DNA from: Advenella mimigardefordensis DPN7
GTDB lineage: Bacteria > Pseudomonadota > Gammaproteobacteria > Burkholderiales > Burkholderiaceae_B
Direction of reading: 5' to 3'
NCBI RefSeq assembly: GCF_000521505.1
Contig: NZ_CP003915.1
Coordinates: forward strand, 4,154,001-4,218,000
DNA length: 64,000 bases
The notes below the pieces were generated by a model. The model was not told the DNA's origin. It saw only the letters and a list, made by a program, of their open reading frames with translations, and did no database searches. Position numbers and translations under genes: made by a program. This document shows, piece by piece, positions 53,183 through 61,671 of this stretch (the stretch's first letter is position 1; every line of letters begins with the position of its first letter).

Positions 53183-55021
53183 TCAGGCCACCTGGCTGTC
53201 CAGTCGTTCGCGAACGTCTGCCAGCGCTTTGGGCAAACGCTGCTGCAGCCTGGTGAACAGCTCCTCGTGCAGACCCAGCTCACGCCGCCACTGTTCCTGC
53301 TCGATAGTGGTAATACGCTTAAACTGTGCTGCATCAAACGCCAGGCCATCCCAGGTAATATCTTCAAAACGCGGCGAAACGCCGAACAGATTTTCCGCAC
53401 CCTGGGCGGTGCCATCGATGCGCTCCAGCATCCACTTGAGTACACGCATATTTTCGCCAAATCCCGGCCAGATGAACTTGCCGTCATCATCGGTCTGGAA
53501 CCAGTTCACGCAGAAAATATGCGGCAGTGTGGCGCCAGACTGCTCCAGCTTTTGTCCCAGGTTAAGCCAGTGCTGGAAGTAGGAGCTCATGTTATAGCCG
53601 CAAAACGGCAGCATGGCGAACGGATCACGGCGCACCACGCCCTGCGCACCCGCCGCTGCGGCGGTGGTTTCAGAGCCCATTGTCGCGGCCATGTAAACAC
53701 CTTCGACCCAGTTGCGAGCTTCGGTCACCAGCGGCACGGTGTCGGAGCGCCGGCCGCCAAACAGAAACGCGTCAATCGCCACGCCTGCCGGGTTGTCCCA
53801 TTCAGGATCAATGACCGGGTTCTGGGTTGCGGCCACGGTAAAGCGGGCATTGGGATGAGCAGCCTTGCGTCCCGAGTCTGGTGTCCAGTCCTTGCCCTGC
53901 CAGTCAATCAGGTGCTCGGGCGCAGGACCCATGCCTTCCCACCACACATCGCCGTCATCAGTCAGGGCGACATTGGTAAACAGCACGTTTTCCCGCAGCG
54001 AAGCCATACAGTTATAGTTGGTTTTCTCATTGGTACCCGGCGCAACGCCAAAATAGCCGGCTTCGGGGTTGATCGCGTACAGGCGGCCATCCGCGCCCGG
54101 CTTGATCCAGGCGATATCGTCACCCACTGTGGTGATTTTCCAGCCTGGCAGCGACGCCGGCGGAATCATCATGGAGAAATTGGTTTTACCGCAAGCCGAC
54201 GGGAACGCCGCCGCAACGTGCATTTTCCTGCCTTCGGGTGATGTCACGCCCAGAATCAGCATATGCTCGGCCATCCAGCCTTCGTCACGTCCCATATTCG
54301 AGGCAATCCGCAAGGCAAAGCATTTCTTGCCCAGCAACGCATTGCCGCCATAGCCGGAACCGTAAGACCAGATCTCGCGGGTTTCTGGAAAATGCACGAT
54401 ATATTTGGTCTTGTTGCAGGGCCAGGAAACATCAGCCTGATCCGCTGCAAGCGGGCTACCCACCGAATGCACGCAGGGAACAAACTCACCGTCCGTTCCC
54501 AGGACCTCATACACCTTGCGTCCCATCCGGGTCATCAGCCGCATATTGACAGCCACATAGGGGGAGTCAGACAACTCAACACCAATGTGAGCGATAGGCG
54601 AGCCCAGCGGCCCCATGGAAAAGGGAATCACATACATGGTACGGCCACGCATGCAGCCATCGAACAGGCCATCCAGTGTTTCGCGCATTTGCGCAGGCGC
54701 CTGCCAGTTGTTGGTGGGGCCCGCATCTTCTTCTTTTTCAGAACAGATAAATGTGCGATCTTCCACACGGGCTACATCATCGGGATCAGACCAGGCCAGA
54801 TAGGAGTTCGGACGCTTTTGCGGATTCAGTTTGCGCAGGGTGCCCGACTGAACCATCAACGCACACAGGCGATCATATTCTTCCTCGGAGCCATCACACC
54901 ATTCGATATGGTCGGGCTGGGTCAGCGCAGCGATTTGTGCCACCCAGGCTTTCAGGCCGGCATGCTGCACCCATTCGGGCGCATTGATTTGAAGTGAAGG
55001 TTCAGGACGAGCAGCATTCAT
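53183..55021 (-). CDS. pckG: Phosphoenolpyruvate carboxykinase (GTP)
   Basis: The 612-residue enzyme converts oxaloacetate and GTP to PEP and CO2, the first step of gluconeogenesis. The kinase loop [13 protein letters not shown] (near 285), [19 protein letters not shown] upstream of it and [15 protein letters not shown] near 435 identify the GTP-dependent type; the length is typical. GGAG lies 11 bp before the ATG. It fits growth on organic acids, the theme of this window. A hairpin followed by a short U run lies in the 5' leader. Confidence 0.96.
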   Translation of the reverse strand: MNAARPEPSLQINAPEWVQHAGLKAWVAQIAALTQPDHIEWCDGSEEEYDRLCALMVQSGTLRKLNPQKRPNSYLAWSDPDDVARVEDRTFICSEKEEDAGPTNNWQAPAQMRETLDGLFDGCMRGRTMYVIPFSMGPLGSPIAHIGVELSDSPYVAVNMRLMTRMGRKVYEVLGTDGEFVPCVHSVGSPLAADQADVSWPCNKTKYIVHFPETREIWSYGSGYGGNALLGKKCFALRIASNMGRDEGWMAEHMLILGVTSPEGRKMHVAAAFPSACGKTNFSMMIPPASLPGWKITTVGDDIAWIKPGADGRLYAINPEAGYFGVAPGTNEKTNYNCMASLRENVLFTNVALTDDGDVWWEGMGPAPEHLIDWQGKDWTPDSGRKAAHPNARFTVAATQNPVIDPEWDNPAGVAIDAFLFGGRRSDTVPLVTEARNWVEGVYMAATMGSETTAAAAGAQGVVRRDPFAMLPFCGYNMSSYFQHWLNLGQKLEQSGATLPHIFCVNWFQTDDDGKFIWPGFGENMRVLKWMLERIDGTAQGAENLFGVSPRFEDITWDGLAFDAAQFKRITTIEQEQWRRELGLHEELFTRLQQRLPKALADVRERLDSQVA

Positions 55022-55407
55022 AGTGTATTAGTCTCCGTTATTCTGGCAAATGCAAAAACGCCTTGTTTGAAGGCGTTTTGGCAACAATGCCCATAGTGCC
55101 GGACCGAACCCGTCAGTGCACGGGCGTGAAAAGCAGTCCGGTATGACGCATCATTCTAATACCGCATGACGATTATGTGTATGCTTTCCGGATTGCGCGT
55201 TTCAACTTGTTGCCTGTGTTACGTTCAGGAGTTCAGGTGCAGCTTTACCGTCATTGCGTTTGTGAAGTCATTTTTTTGCACATGCACATCATTTCATCAC
55301 GGTTGAAATAGCATGATTGGCCAATTAATGTTGCGATGCAGCATCGTGACGCCGGCCCGCAAGTGGCGATTTTGCTGCAAGCGGGCCGCAATGAGATAAG
55401 CACTATG
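55022..55407. other. pckG leader and intergenic region
   Basis: These 386 bp between pckG and the upstream MHS transporter on the same strand hold no gene. They contain the terminator-like hairpin at 55055-55079 and must carry the pckG promoter, whose boxes I could not place with confidence. Confidence 0.5.
55055..55079 (-). terminator. Terminator-like hairpin 34 bp upstream of pckG
   Basis: AAAACGCCTT (55055-55064) pairs perfectly with AAGGCGTTTT (55070-55079) around a 5-nt loop. On the minus strand it ends in five T residues. It could end the transcript of the MHS transporter upstream, or act as an attenuator if the pckG promoter lies beyond it. Confidence 0.6.
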
Positions 55408-56736
55408 TCAACGTGCCACCACACTGGCGGCAACGGCAGAACGCGCCTTGATATGCTTGCTGTCGGTCCTGACTGTTTTGATAGAAGCCGCACTCACCGC
55501 AGAAATGATACCCACGATGACGGTATAACCCACGACCATCCACGGCTGGCCATTATTCTCGCGTAACAACGCCGTCGCGATCAACGGCGTAATACCCGAA
55601 GCAAAGATGCCGGAAAACTGATACACAAATGAAATACCTGTATACCTCACTCGCGTATCGAACAGTTCGCAGAACAATGCGGCCTCCGGGCCATATACCA
55701 TGGCGTACAGGATACCGAAGGGGATCACGATAGACAGCCACACGATAAATACATTATCAGAGAAATTGACCATCAGCCAGAAGGCCGGAATGGCAGAAAA
55801 ACCGGTAATCAGCGAGCCCCAGAAATAGGTACGGGTGCGTCCCAGCCGGTCTGACATCGCTCCGAAATACGGAATGAACACGCACATGATGACGGCAGCA
55901 ATCATGACACCCGTCAGCGCATCGGTACGCGACAGATTCAGGTTCTTGGTCAGGTAGCTGATAATGAAGACACCGAAGATGTTAAAGAATACGCCATCAA
56001 TATAGCGCGCACCCATCCCCTTGAGAATGTTCATAGGGTAATTTCTGATCATCTCCACGAAGGGAATCCTGCTTTCTGCGTTTTGCGCCTTGATCCGGGC
56101 AAATTCAGGACTCTCCTTGACGGCTAACCGGATATACATCCCCACGAAGACCAGCAGCGAGGACAACAGGAACGCAACACGCCAGCCCCAGCTCATGAAT
56201 TGTTCGTCCGTCAGCAGCAGCGACAGCAAGGCAACCACGCCAGACGCCAGGCACAATCCGAGCGACAGGCCGATTTGCGGCAACGATGCATACAACCCTT
56301 TTTTCTCCGGCGGCGCATACTCATAGGTCATCAGCACCGCACCACCCCATTCTCCGCCAAGACCAATACCCTGCAACACGCGGAAGAACAGCAATAAGGC
56401 AGGCGCCCAAAGGCCGATACTTTGATAGGAAGGAATCAGGCCAATGGCAACGGTTGAAACGCCCATGATCATCAGTGTCATGATCAGGGCACTTTTGCGC
56501 CCGACTTTATCGCCAAGATGACCAAATATAATGCCGCCCAGAGGACGGGCCAGAAAACCCACAGCAAAAGTAGCGTAAGCCAGCAATGTGCCAATATAGG
56601 GATCTTCTCCGGGGAAGTACAGATGATTGAACACCAGACCTGCAATCACGCCATACAGAAAAAAATCGTACCATTCAATGGTCGCGCCCACCAGAGAAGC
56701 CGCGACAACCCTGCGCAATCCTTTTTCGTCACTCAT
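55408..56736 (-). CDS. MFS transporter, metabolite:H+ symporter (MHS) family
   Basis: The 442-residue protein has twelve transmembrane segments and the ProP/ShiA-like pattern: ASLVGATIEWYDFFLYG near the start, LGDKVGRKSALIMTL and RVLQGIGLGGEWGGAVLM. MHS members import organic acids or osmolytes with protons. TTGGAGACAATATA precedes the ATG. It follows the GMC oxidoreductase gene by 96 bp on the same strand, so they are likely cotranscribed and the substrate may be the alcohol or acid handled by that enzyme. Confidence 0.92.
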   Translation of the reverse strand: MSDEKGLRRVVAASLVGATIEWYDFFLYGVIAGLVFNHLYFPGEDPYIGTLLAYATFAVGFLARPLGGIIFGHLGDKVGRKSALIMTLMIMGVSTVAIGLIPSYQSIGLWAPALLLFFRVLQGIGLGGEWGGAVLMTYEYAPPEKKGLYASLPQIGLSLGLCLASGVVALLSLLLTDEQFMSWGWRVAFLLSSLLVFVGMYIRLAVKESPEFARIKAQNAESRIPFVEMIRNYPMNILKGMGARYIDGVFFNIFGVFIISYLTKNLNLSRTDALTGVMIAAVIMCVFIPYFGAMSDRLGRTRTYFWGSLITGFSAIPAFWLMVNFSDNVFIVWLSIVIPFGILYAMVYGPEAALFCELFDTRVRYTGISFVYQFSGIFASGITPLIATALLRENNGQPWMVVGYTVIVGIISAVSAASIKTVRTDSKHIKARSAVAASVVAR

Positions 56737-56832
56737 TATATTGTCTCCAAGTATTGATGTATGTACAGCGTTTATGTCGAACTGACGCGTCCACGTGCAA
56801 CGGCATGTGGCTGCGTCTGTGCTGCCGTTTTT

Positions 56833-58539
56833 CTAATCATCCTGCAGGCTTGCTGCTACCGTGGGATGTTCAACCGAACCCTCCTTCAGACCGGCCAGAG
56901 CCGGCACTTCGACGCCAAAAGCATGCTCTCCCGCCTGTGCATCCTCAAGCACAAACGCCGCAGCTCTTTCAGCGACCATGACCACCGGCACATTCGTATT
57001 ACCAGACACCAGCGCAGGCATGATCGATGCATCGACCACGCGCAGTCCCTGCAAGCCCCGAACAGCCAGCCGATGATCGACCACGGCCATCGGGTCATCT
57101 GCAGGTCCCATCTTCGCGGTGCCCGATGGGTGAAAAATAGTGGCGCCGTTCTCCCGACAGAAATGCAGAATTTCGTCATCACTGCGCACATCGCGACCAG
57201 GTTTCACCTCACCCTTCATCAGGGACTGCAGCGGCGGCGCATCAGCGAGCTTTCTGGTTAAGCGCACGCCGGCAATCGCCGTGCGGCGATCCAGATCGGT
57301 TGACAGGTAATTGGGTTGCATCGCGGGCGCCTCGAACGGGTCGGTTGAGCGAATACGCAGGTAACCGCGCGACTCGGGGCGTAACTGACACACGGAAAAT
57401 GTGCAACCTGAAAAGTCGTGGACCTGGCCACCGGCCATATCGGCCGACAGCGTGCCAAAATGAAACTGCACATCCGGTCGCGCATCGGACTCGGACAAGG
57501 CATTGCAGAACAGGGCCCCCTGATTGATGCCGATGGCCAGCGGGCCGCCGCGCAACAGTGCCCATTGCAGCCCCATCTTTGCCCTGCCACTCCAGCTGCG
57601 CAGCAGATCGTTGGTGGTAATCGGCTTGTTCACTTCATAGATCAGCCTAAACTGCAAATGATCCTGAAGATTCTCGCCTACGCCGTTGAGCGTATGTACC
57701 ACTGGAATACCCAGCGGACTCAGATGGTCCGGATTGCCAATTCCCGACAATTGCAATAATTGCGGAGACTGCAAGGCGCCCGAGCACAGGATCACTTCGC
57801 GGTTCACGTTTAAGGTCTTGATTTTTCCGTGCTGACGATACTGGACTCCCGTCGCTTTTTTTCCACGAAACAGAATTTTCATGGCTTGCGCTTCGGTTTC
57901 AATGCGCAGGTTCGGGCGTTGCCTTGCCGGGTTCAGATAAGCGACCGCCGTAGAACAGCGCCGTCCATTGCGGGTCGTCAGTTGGTAGTAGCCAACGCCA
58001 CGCTGGTCGCCCGTATTGAAATCCTTGCGCGTGGGTATGCCAAGACTGTTGGCAGCACCGATCAGCGCATCCACCAATTCGTGCCGTTTCGGAATGGACG
58101 TTGCATTCAGCGGTCCCTCGGTACCATGCGTCGGACCGGCGCCTAGATCATTGTTTTCGAGTTTACGAAAATACGGCAGGCAGGCCTCCCAGCTCCACCC
58201 CGGGTTGCCCAGCGCTTCCCAGTGATCATAATCCTCTTTCTGTCCCCGGATGTAGATCAGACCATTGATGGAGCTGCTGCCTCCCAGGGTTTTGCCTCTT
58301 GGCCAGTAAATCCTGCGATCCAGCATATTATGATCAGGGTCGGTATAAAAGCCCCAGTTCAATCGCGGGTTGAACATGGTCTTGCCGTAACCGATAGGAA
58401 TATGAATCCACAAATTGCGATCCGCCGGCCCTGCCTCAAGCAGACACACGGAATATTTGCCGTTCTCGCTCAGTCGGTTAGCCATCACACACCCGGCTGA
58501 ACCGCCGCCGACCACTACATAATCCACACTCTCCAGCAT
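56833..58539 (-). CDS. GMC-family FAD alcohol dehydrogenase (choline dehydrogenase-like)
   Basis: The 568-residue flavoprotein has the FAD motif VVGGGSAGCVMANRLSE (about 8-24), the GMC signatures RGKTLGGSSSINGLIYIRG and CSGALQSPQLLQLSGIG, and the catalytic pair His (IFHPSGTAKMG) and Asn (GNTNVPVVMVAERAA) near the C terminus. It oxidises a primary alcohol to the aldehyde. ATG 58539 follows GGACAAGAG and begins the flavin domain; the longer frame is rejected. It is divergent from an IclR regulator, its likely controller. Confidence 0.92.
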   Translation of the reverse strand: MLESVDYVVVGGGSAGCVMANRLSENGKYSVCLLEAGPADRNLWIHIPIGYGKTMFNPRLNWGFYTDPDHNMLDRRIYWPRGKTLGGSSSINGLIYIRGQKEDYDHWEALGNPGWSWEACLPYFRKLENNDLGAGPTHGTEGPLNATSIPKRHELVDALIGAANSLGIPTRKDFNTGDQRGVGYYQLTTRNGRRCSTAVAYLNPARQRPNLRIETEAQAMKILFRGKKATGVQYRQHGKIKTLNVNREVILCSGALQSPQLLQLSGIGNPDHLSPLGIPVVHTLNGVGENLQDHLQFRLIYEVNKPITTNDLLRSWSGRAKMGLQWALLRGGPLAIGINQGALFCNALSESDARPDVQFHFGTLSADMAGGQVHDFSGCTFSVCQLRPESRGYLRIRSTDPFEAPAMQPNYLSTDLDRRTAIAGVRLTRKLADAPPLQSLMKGEVKPGRDVRSDDEILHFCRENGATIFHPSGTAKMGPADDPMAVVDHRLAVRGLQGLRVVDASIMPALVSGNTNVPVVMVAERAAAFVLEDAQAGEHAFGVEVPALAGLKEGSVEHPTVAASLQDD

Positions 58540-58623
58540 CTCTTGTCCACCTGTTTTATTTTGATTTGATGGGTCAAGTGTGCGTCTGACGAGCCGATAT
58601 TTTTTAGGGGTATACACCAATCA

Positions 58624-58637
58624 TTTCAATTTTGAAA
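58624..58637. promoter_or_regulatory. Candidate IclR operator
   Basis: TTTCAA-TT-TTGAAA is a perfect 14-bp palindrome in the region between the GMC gene and the IclR gene, resembling the core of IclR-type sites (TTTCNNNNNGAAA-like). It lies about 85 bp from the GMC start and 98 bp from the iclR start. Confidence 0.5.
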
Positions 58638-58735
58638 CGATAACTGGCATTTTCATTTCACTTACCGGAACGCAGTATTTCAAATAATTGGATATTTAAT
58701 CTTTTTTATTTCACAATGGACACAGAGACATCACC

Positions 58736-59542
58736 ATGACCACAAACAACCACGATTCGAAACATCTGCGTATTCTGACTGTGATAGAGCATCTGGCCTG
58801 CGCCAGTTATCCGCTGTCACTGGCGCAGCTCGCCCAGCGAACTGCATTACCCAAGGCCAGTGTCCTGCGACTTCTACAACAATTGCAGGAGTCCGCCTAC
58901 GTTACGCGACTTCCCGACGATCGTGGTTATGTACTGGGCGCCAACTCGCATCAAATGGCGCTGTCTGTACTCAGCTCCACACACTTTGATCGCATGTGCC
59001 GGCTGCTGCTTGGCAAGCTTGTCGCTGCTACCGGGGAAACCTGCAATCTGACCGCACTGGTCGACAACAAGGTGCATTACCTGGCGCGCGTCGAACCCGA
59101 CAGCGATATGCGCCTGCAACTGCATCTGCGCACCGGCACCCATGTGCCCTTGCATTGCACTGCCAGCGGCAAACTGTTTCTGGCGATGATGCCCGACGTA
59201 CATCGCAAGCGTTTGATAGACACGCTGCCGTTACCGGCCATGACGCCCAAAACCATCACAGACCGTCAGCGTCTTGCACATGAATTGGGATTGATTGCAC
59301 AACAGAGAATCGGCACCGATAACGAAGAGTTTGTCCGAGGCATGGTCGCCATTGCCGTGCCGGTGCAGGATGAGCGCGGTCGTGTGATCGCGGCGGTTGC
59401 CTGCCACACCCCGACTGCCACACATTCCTTTTCTGAGCTGTTCACTTTCTCCAGCATGATGCACGACACCGCCCTGGCGCTGGGCCGTGTGTTGACCAGC
59501 AACGCAACGCCTGGCGATCAACGGGAAAGCGATACCACGTGA
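58736..59542 (+). CDS. IclR-family transcriptional regulator
   Basis: The 268-residue protein has an N-terminal winged HTH (about 12-72; SLAQLAQRTALPKASVLRLLQ) and a C-terminal effector domain (ALVDNKVHYLARVEPD and QQRIGTDNEEFVRGMVAIAVPV). It is flanked by the divergent GMC/MHS operon and the downstream Bug receptor, both plausible targets. The ATG lacks a strong ribosome site. Confidence 0.92.
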   Translation: MTTNNHDSKHLRILTVIEHLACASYPLSLAQLAQRTALPKASVLRLLQQLQESAYVTRLPDDRGYVLGANSHQMALSVLSSTHFDRMCRLLLGKLVAATGETCNLTALVDNKVHYLARVEPDSDMRLQLHLRTGTHVPLHCTASGKLFLAMMPDVHRKRLIDTLPLPAMTPKTITDRQRLAHELGLIAQQRIGTDNEEFVRGMVAIAVPVQDERGRVIAAVACHTPTATHSFSELFTFSSMMHDTALALGRVLTSNATPGDQRESDTT

Positions 59543-59612
59543 TGATCCATTTTCCTTATTCCATCAACAGCCTTACCCAATAGCCTTCAACTACTGATCC
59601 ATAGGTGATTTC

Positions 59613-60587
59613 ATGAACAAACGATCTTTTTTGTGTTCCCTGGCCGTGTCCACTATCGCATTGGCTCCGGGCATGTCCTCTCCGGCCTTGGCGCAAAACG
59701 ACACGATTAAAATTATCGTTGGCTATCCTGCAGGTGGCATTCTTGATGCGCTCGCACGCGCAGTCGCTGAGGAATACAGAAAAACCAGCAACGGCCAGGC
59801 TTACGTTGAAAACAAGCCGGGCGCCTCTACCATGATGGCGGCAACGGAAGTGGCAAGGGCAAAGCCGGACGGGCGCACGATCCTGCTCTCACACTCCATG
59901 CCTTTCACCAGTTATCCTTATACATACGCCAAACTCAATTACTCACCCGATGATCTGACACCAGTCGCCAATCTGGCCAACGTGCCGATTGTAATTTCTA
60001 CCGGCAGTGTCCAGCCGTACAAAACGATTCAGGCATATTTGACTGCAGCCAAGGCTGACCCGGCACTTGGCGCGGTCGGCCTGGCCGGATTGGGTGGTCC
60101 GACGCACTTTGGCGTGCTGCAAATGTCCAAACATCAGAACGTCAAGCTCGAACCCGCCTCATATTCAGGTGGCCCGCAACTGGTCAATGATGAAATGGGT
60201 GGCCATGTACCATTAGGCGTAGATGCGGCCGGAGCACAGATGGAACTGTATCGCGCCGGAAAAATCCGCTTTCTGGGATTGGCCGGCACTCAGCCAGTGA
60301 GCTTTCTGCCTGGTGTTAAGACGCTGCATGAACAGGGTATTGAAGGATTCGAGAACGTCAAAATCTGGTATGGCGCCTATGTGCCCAAAGGCACACCACC
60401 GGAAACCATCGCCCGTCTGGAAAAATCCTTTATCGCCATCGCCCAGAATGCCGGGTTACGCAAGAACTTCGAGAAACTGGGCCTGGAGCTGACCGGTGAA
60501 TCAGCTGCCAGCATGAAAGATTTACTGGAGAAGGAAAATAAAATATGGGGGCCGATTATCAGGGAATCAGGCTTTAAGGCCAATTGA
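59613..60587 (+). CDS. Bug-family tripartite tricarboxylate transporter substrate-binding protein
   Basis: The 324-residue protein has a signal peptide (about 1-28, ending ALA) and the Bug pattern: IKIIVGYPAGGILDALARAVAEEY, YVENKPGAST, KPDGRTILLSHSMPF. It follows the IclR gene by 70 bp and may be cotranscribed. A solute taken up with the help of this receptor may be the substrate of the divergent GMC enzyme. Confidence 0.9.
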   Translation: MNKRSFLCSLAVSTIALAPGMSSPALAQNDTIKIIVGYPAGGILDALARAVAEEYRKTSNGQAYVENKPGASTMMAATEVARAKPDGRTILLSHSMPFTSYPYTYAKLNYSPDDLTPVANLANVPIVISTGSVQPYKTIQAYLTAAKADPALGAVGLAGLGGPTHFGVLQMSKHQNVKLEPASYSGGPQLVNDEMGGHVPLGVDAAGAQMELYRAGKIRFLGLAGTQPVSFLPGVKTLHEQGIEGFENVKIWYGAYVPKGTPPETIARLEKSFIAIAQNAGLRKNFEKLGLELTGESAASMKDLLEKENKIWGPIIRESGFKAN

Positions 60588-60592
60588 GTCAA

Positions 60593-60613
60593 GGCGACCC
60601 TTGAGCGGTCGCC
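60593..60613 (+). terminator. Short hairpin after the Bug gene
   Basis: GGCGACC (60593-60599) and GGTCGCC (60607-60613) form a 7-bp stem with a 7-nt loop, 5 bp after the Bug stop codon. No U tract follows, so terminator function is uncertain. Confidence 0.4.
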
Positions 60614-60720
60614 ACAGGGGTTCGCCTGCCAGCATCATACCTGCCGGTACAGATACCACGCTCGCTGCATCTCACGTGAACGGTGAGCGCGCGGACGCAC
60701 GCAATGAATATTACGACGCA

Positions 60721-61671
60721 TCAGGCCAGCACGGCCTGCCTGAGCGCGGCGGCCAGCGTCACCTTGTCCATCTCGGAAGTGCCCACAAAAATCAGCGGAC
60801 CCGCAAGCATCATATGTGTTGCCGGAGCCAGTCGCACCCCCTGGCCTGGCACATAGTGCAAAACGCAAGTCTGTTTTTTTGCTCCCAACTGAACGATACC
60901 CTTGGCACGCAAAACTGACGCAGGCATTTGCCGGAAAACGGCACGCAAGCGCTGCTCGTCAAACGCCCCGCCCGCTTCAAAACTGAATGACTCAAATGAC
61001 TGCCCTGCAGACTCTGTTGCCCCTCCTTCAGTAAATAACCCTGTACCGGTGCCCTCGATAGCGAATGCCTGCCGTTTTGCAGACGACAGCAAACATGTCC
61101 AGTCAAACTGGCCATTGCTGCCGACAAAAACAGGAACCTCCGGCGCCATCTCATGCAGCCTATTCAATACCTGCTGGCGTCTGCTCACATCCACCAGATC
61201 GATTTTATTGAGCAGAAGCATATGGGCGGCGGCAATCTGCGTTTTCACCATATTGCCGGTATATCGATCATCACACTGTTCAAGTACGTTGGCAGCGTCC
61301 ACAATTGTGATAATGGACTGCAAGGCGAATCCCTGGCCAAGCGCACCGATCTGCGCAATTTTTTTGGGATCACTGACGCCGCTGCCCTCGATAATCAACC
61401 CATCAAGATTGGCCGCCTGTTTTTCAATTGTCATCAGCGCATTCATCAACTCACCGCCCATAGAACAGCACACGCAGCCGTTGCGCAGTGAGATAACACC
61501 ATCCCCGCTGACAGACTGTATTAATGAAGCGTCGATATTGACGGCGCCAAAATCATTGACCAATACCATCAACCGCAAGCCATGAGGCGCCTGCAGCAGA
61601 TGATTGAGAACCGTAGTTTTTCCGGCCCCCAGGAAGCCGCCGAGCACGGTCAGCGCAATGGCATGGTTCAT
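60721..61671 (-). CDS. CobW/G3E-family GTPase (metal chaperone-like)
   Basis: The 316-residue protein has the G3E motifs: Walker A GGFLGAGKTTVLNHLL (11-26), the metal-binding CxCC in NGCVCCSMGG, the Walker B-like IIEGSGVSDP and the guanine-specificity NKIDLVD; the C-terminal CobW domain has LRAVFRQMP and VRLAPATHMMLAG. Such GTPases insert zinc or other metals into target proteins. Its ATG overlaps the stop of the upstream amidohydrolase gene by four bases, so the two are translationally coupled and the amidohydrolase, a metal enzyme, is the obvious client (inference). Confidence 0.9.
   Translation of the reverse strand: MNHAIALTVLGGFLGAGKTTVLNHLLQAPHGLRLMVLVNDFGAVNIDASLIQSVSGDGVISLRNGCVCCSMGGELMNALMTIEKQAANLDGLIIEGSGVSDPKKIAQIGALGQGFALQSIITIVDAANVLEQCDDRYTGNMVKTQIAAAHMLLLNKIDLVDVSRRQQVLNRLHEMAPEVPVFVGSNGQFDWTCLLSSAKRQAFAIEGTGTGLFTEGGATESAGQSFESFSFEAGGAFDEQRLRAVFRQMPASVLRAKGIVQLGAKKQTCVLHYVPGQGVRLAPATHMMLAGPLIFVGTSEMDKVTLAAALRQAVLA

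Noticed and set aside
53267..54241. A 324-codon open frame antisense to pckG
   Set aside because: It is a by-product of codon bias in the pckG gene, which matches its family along the whole length.
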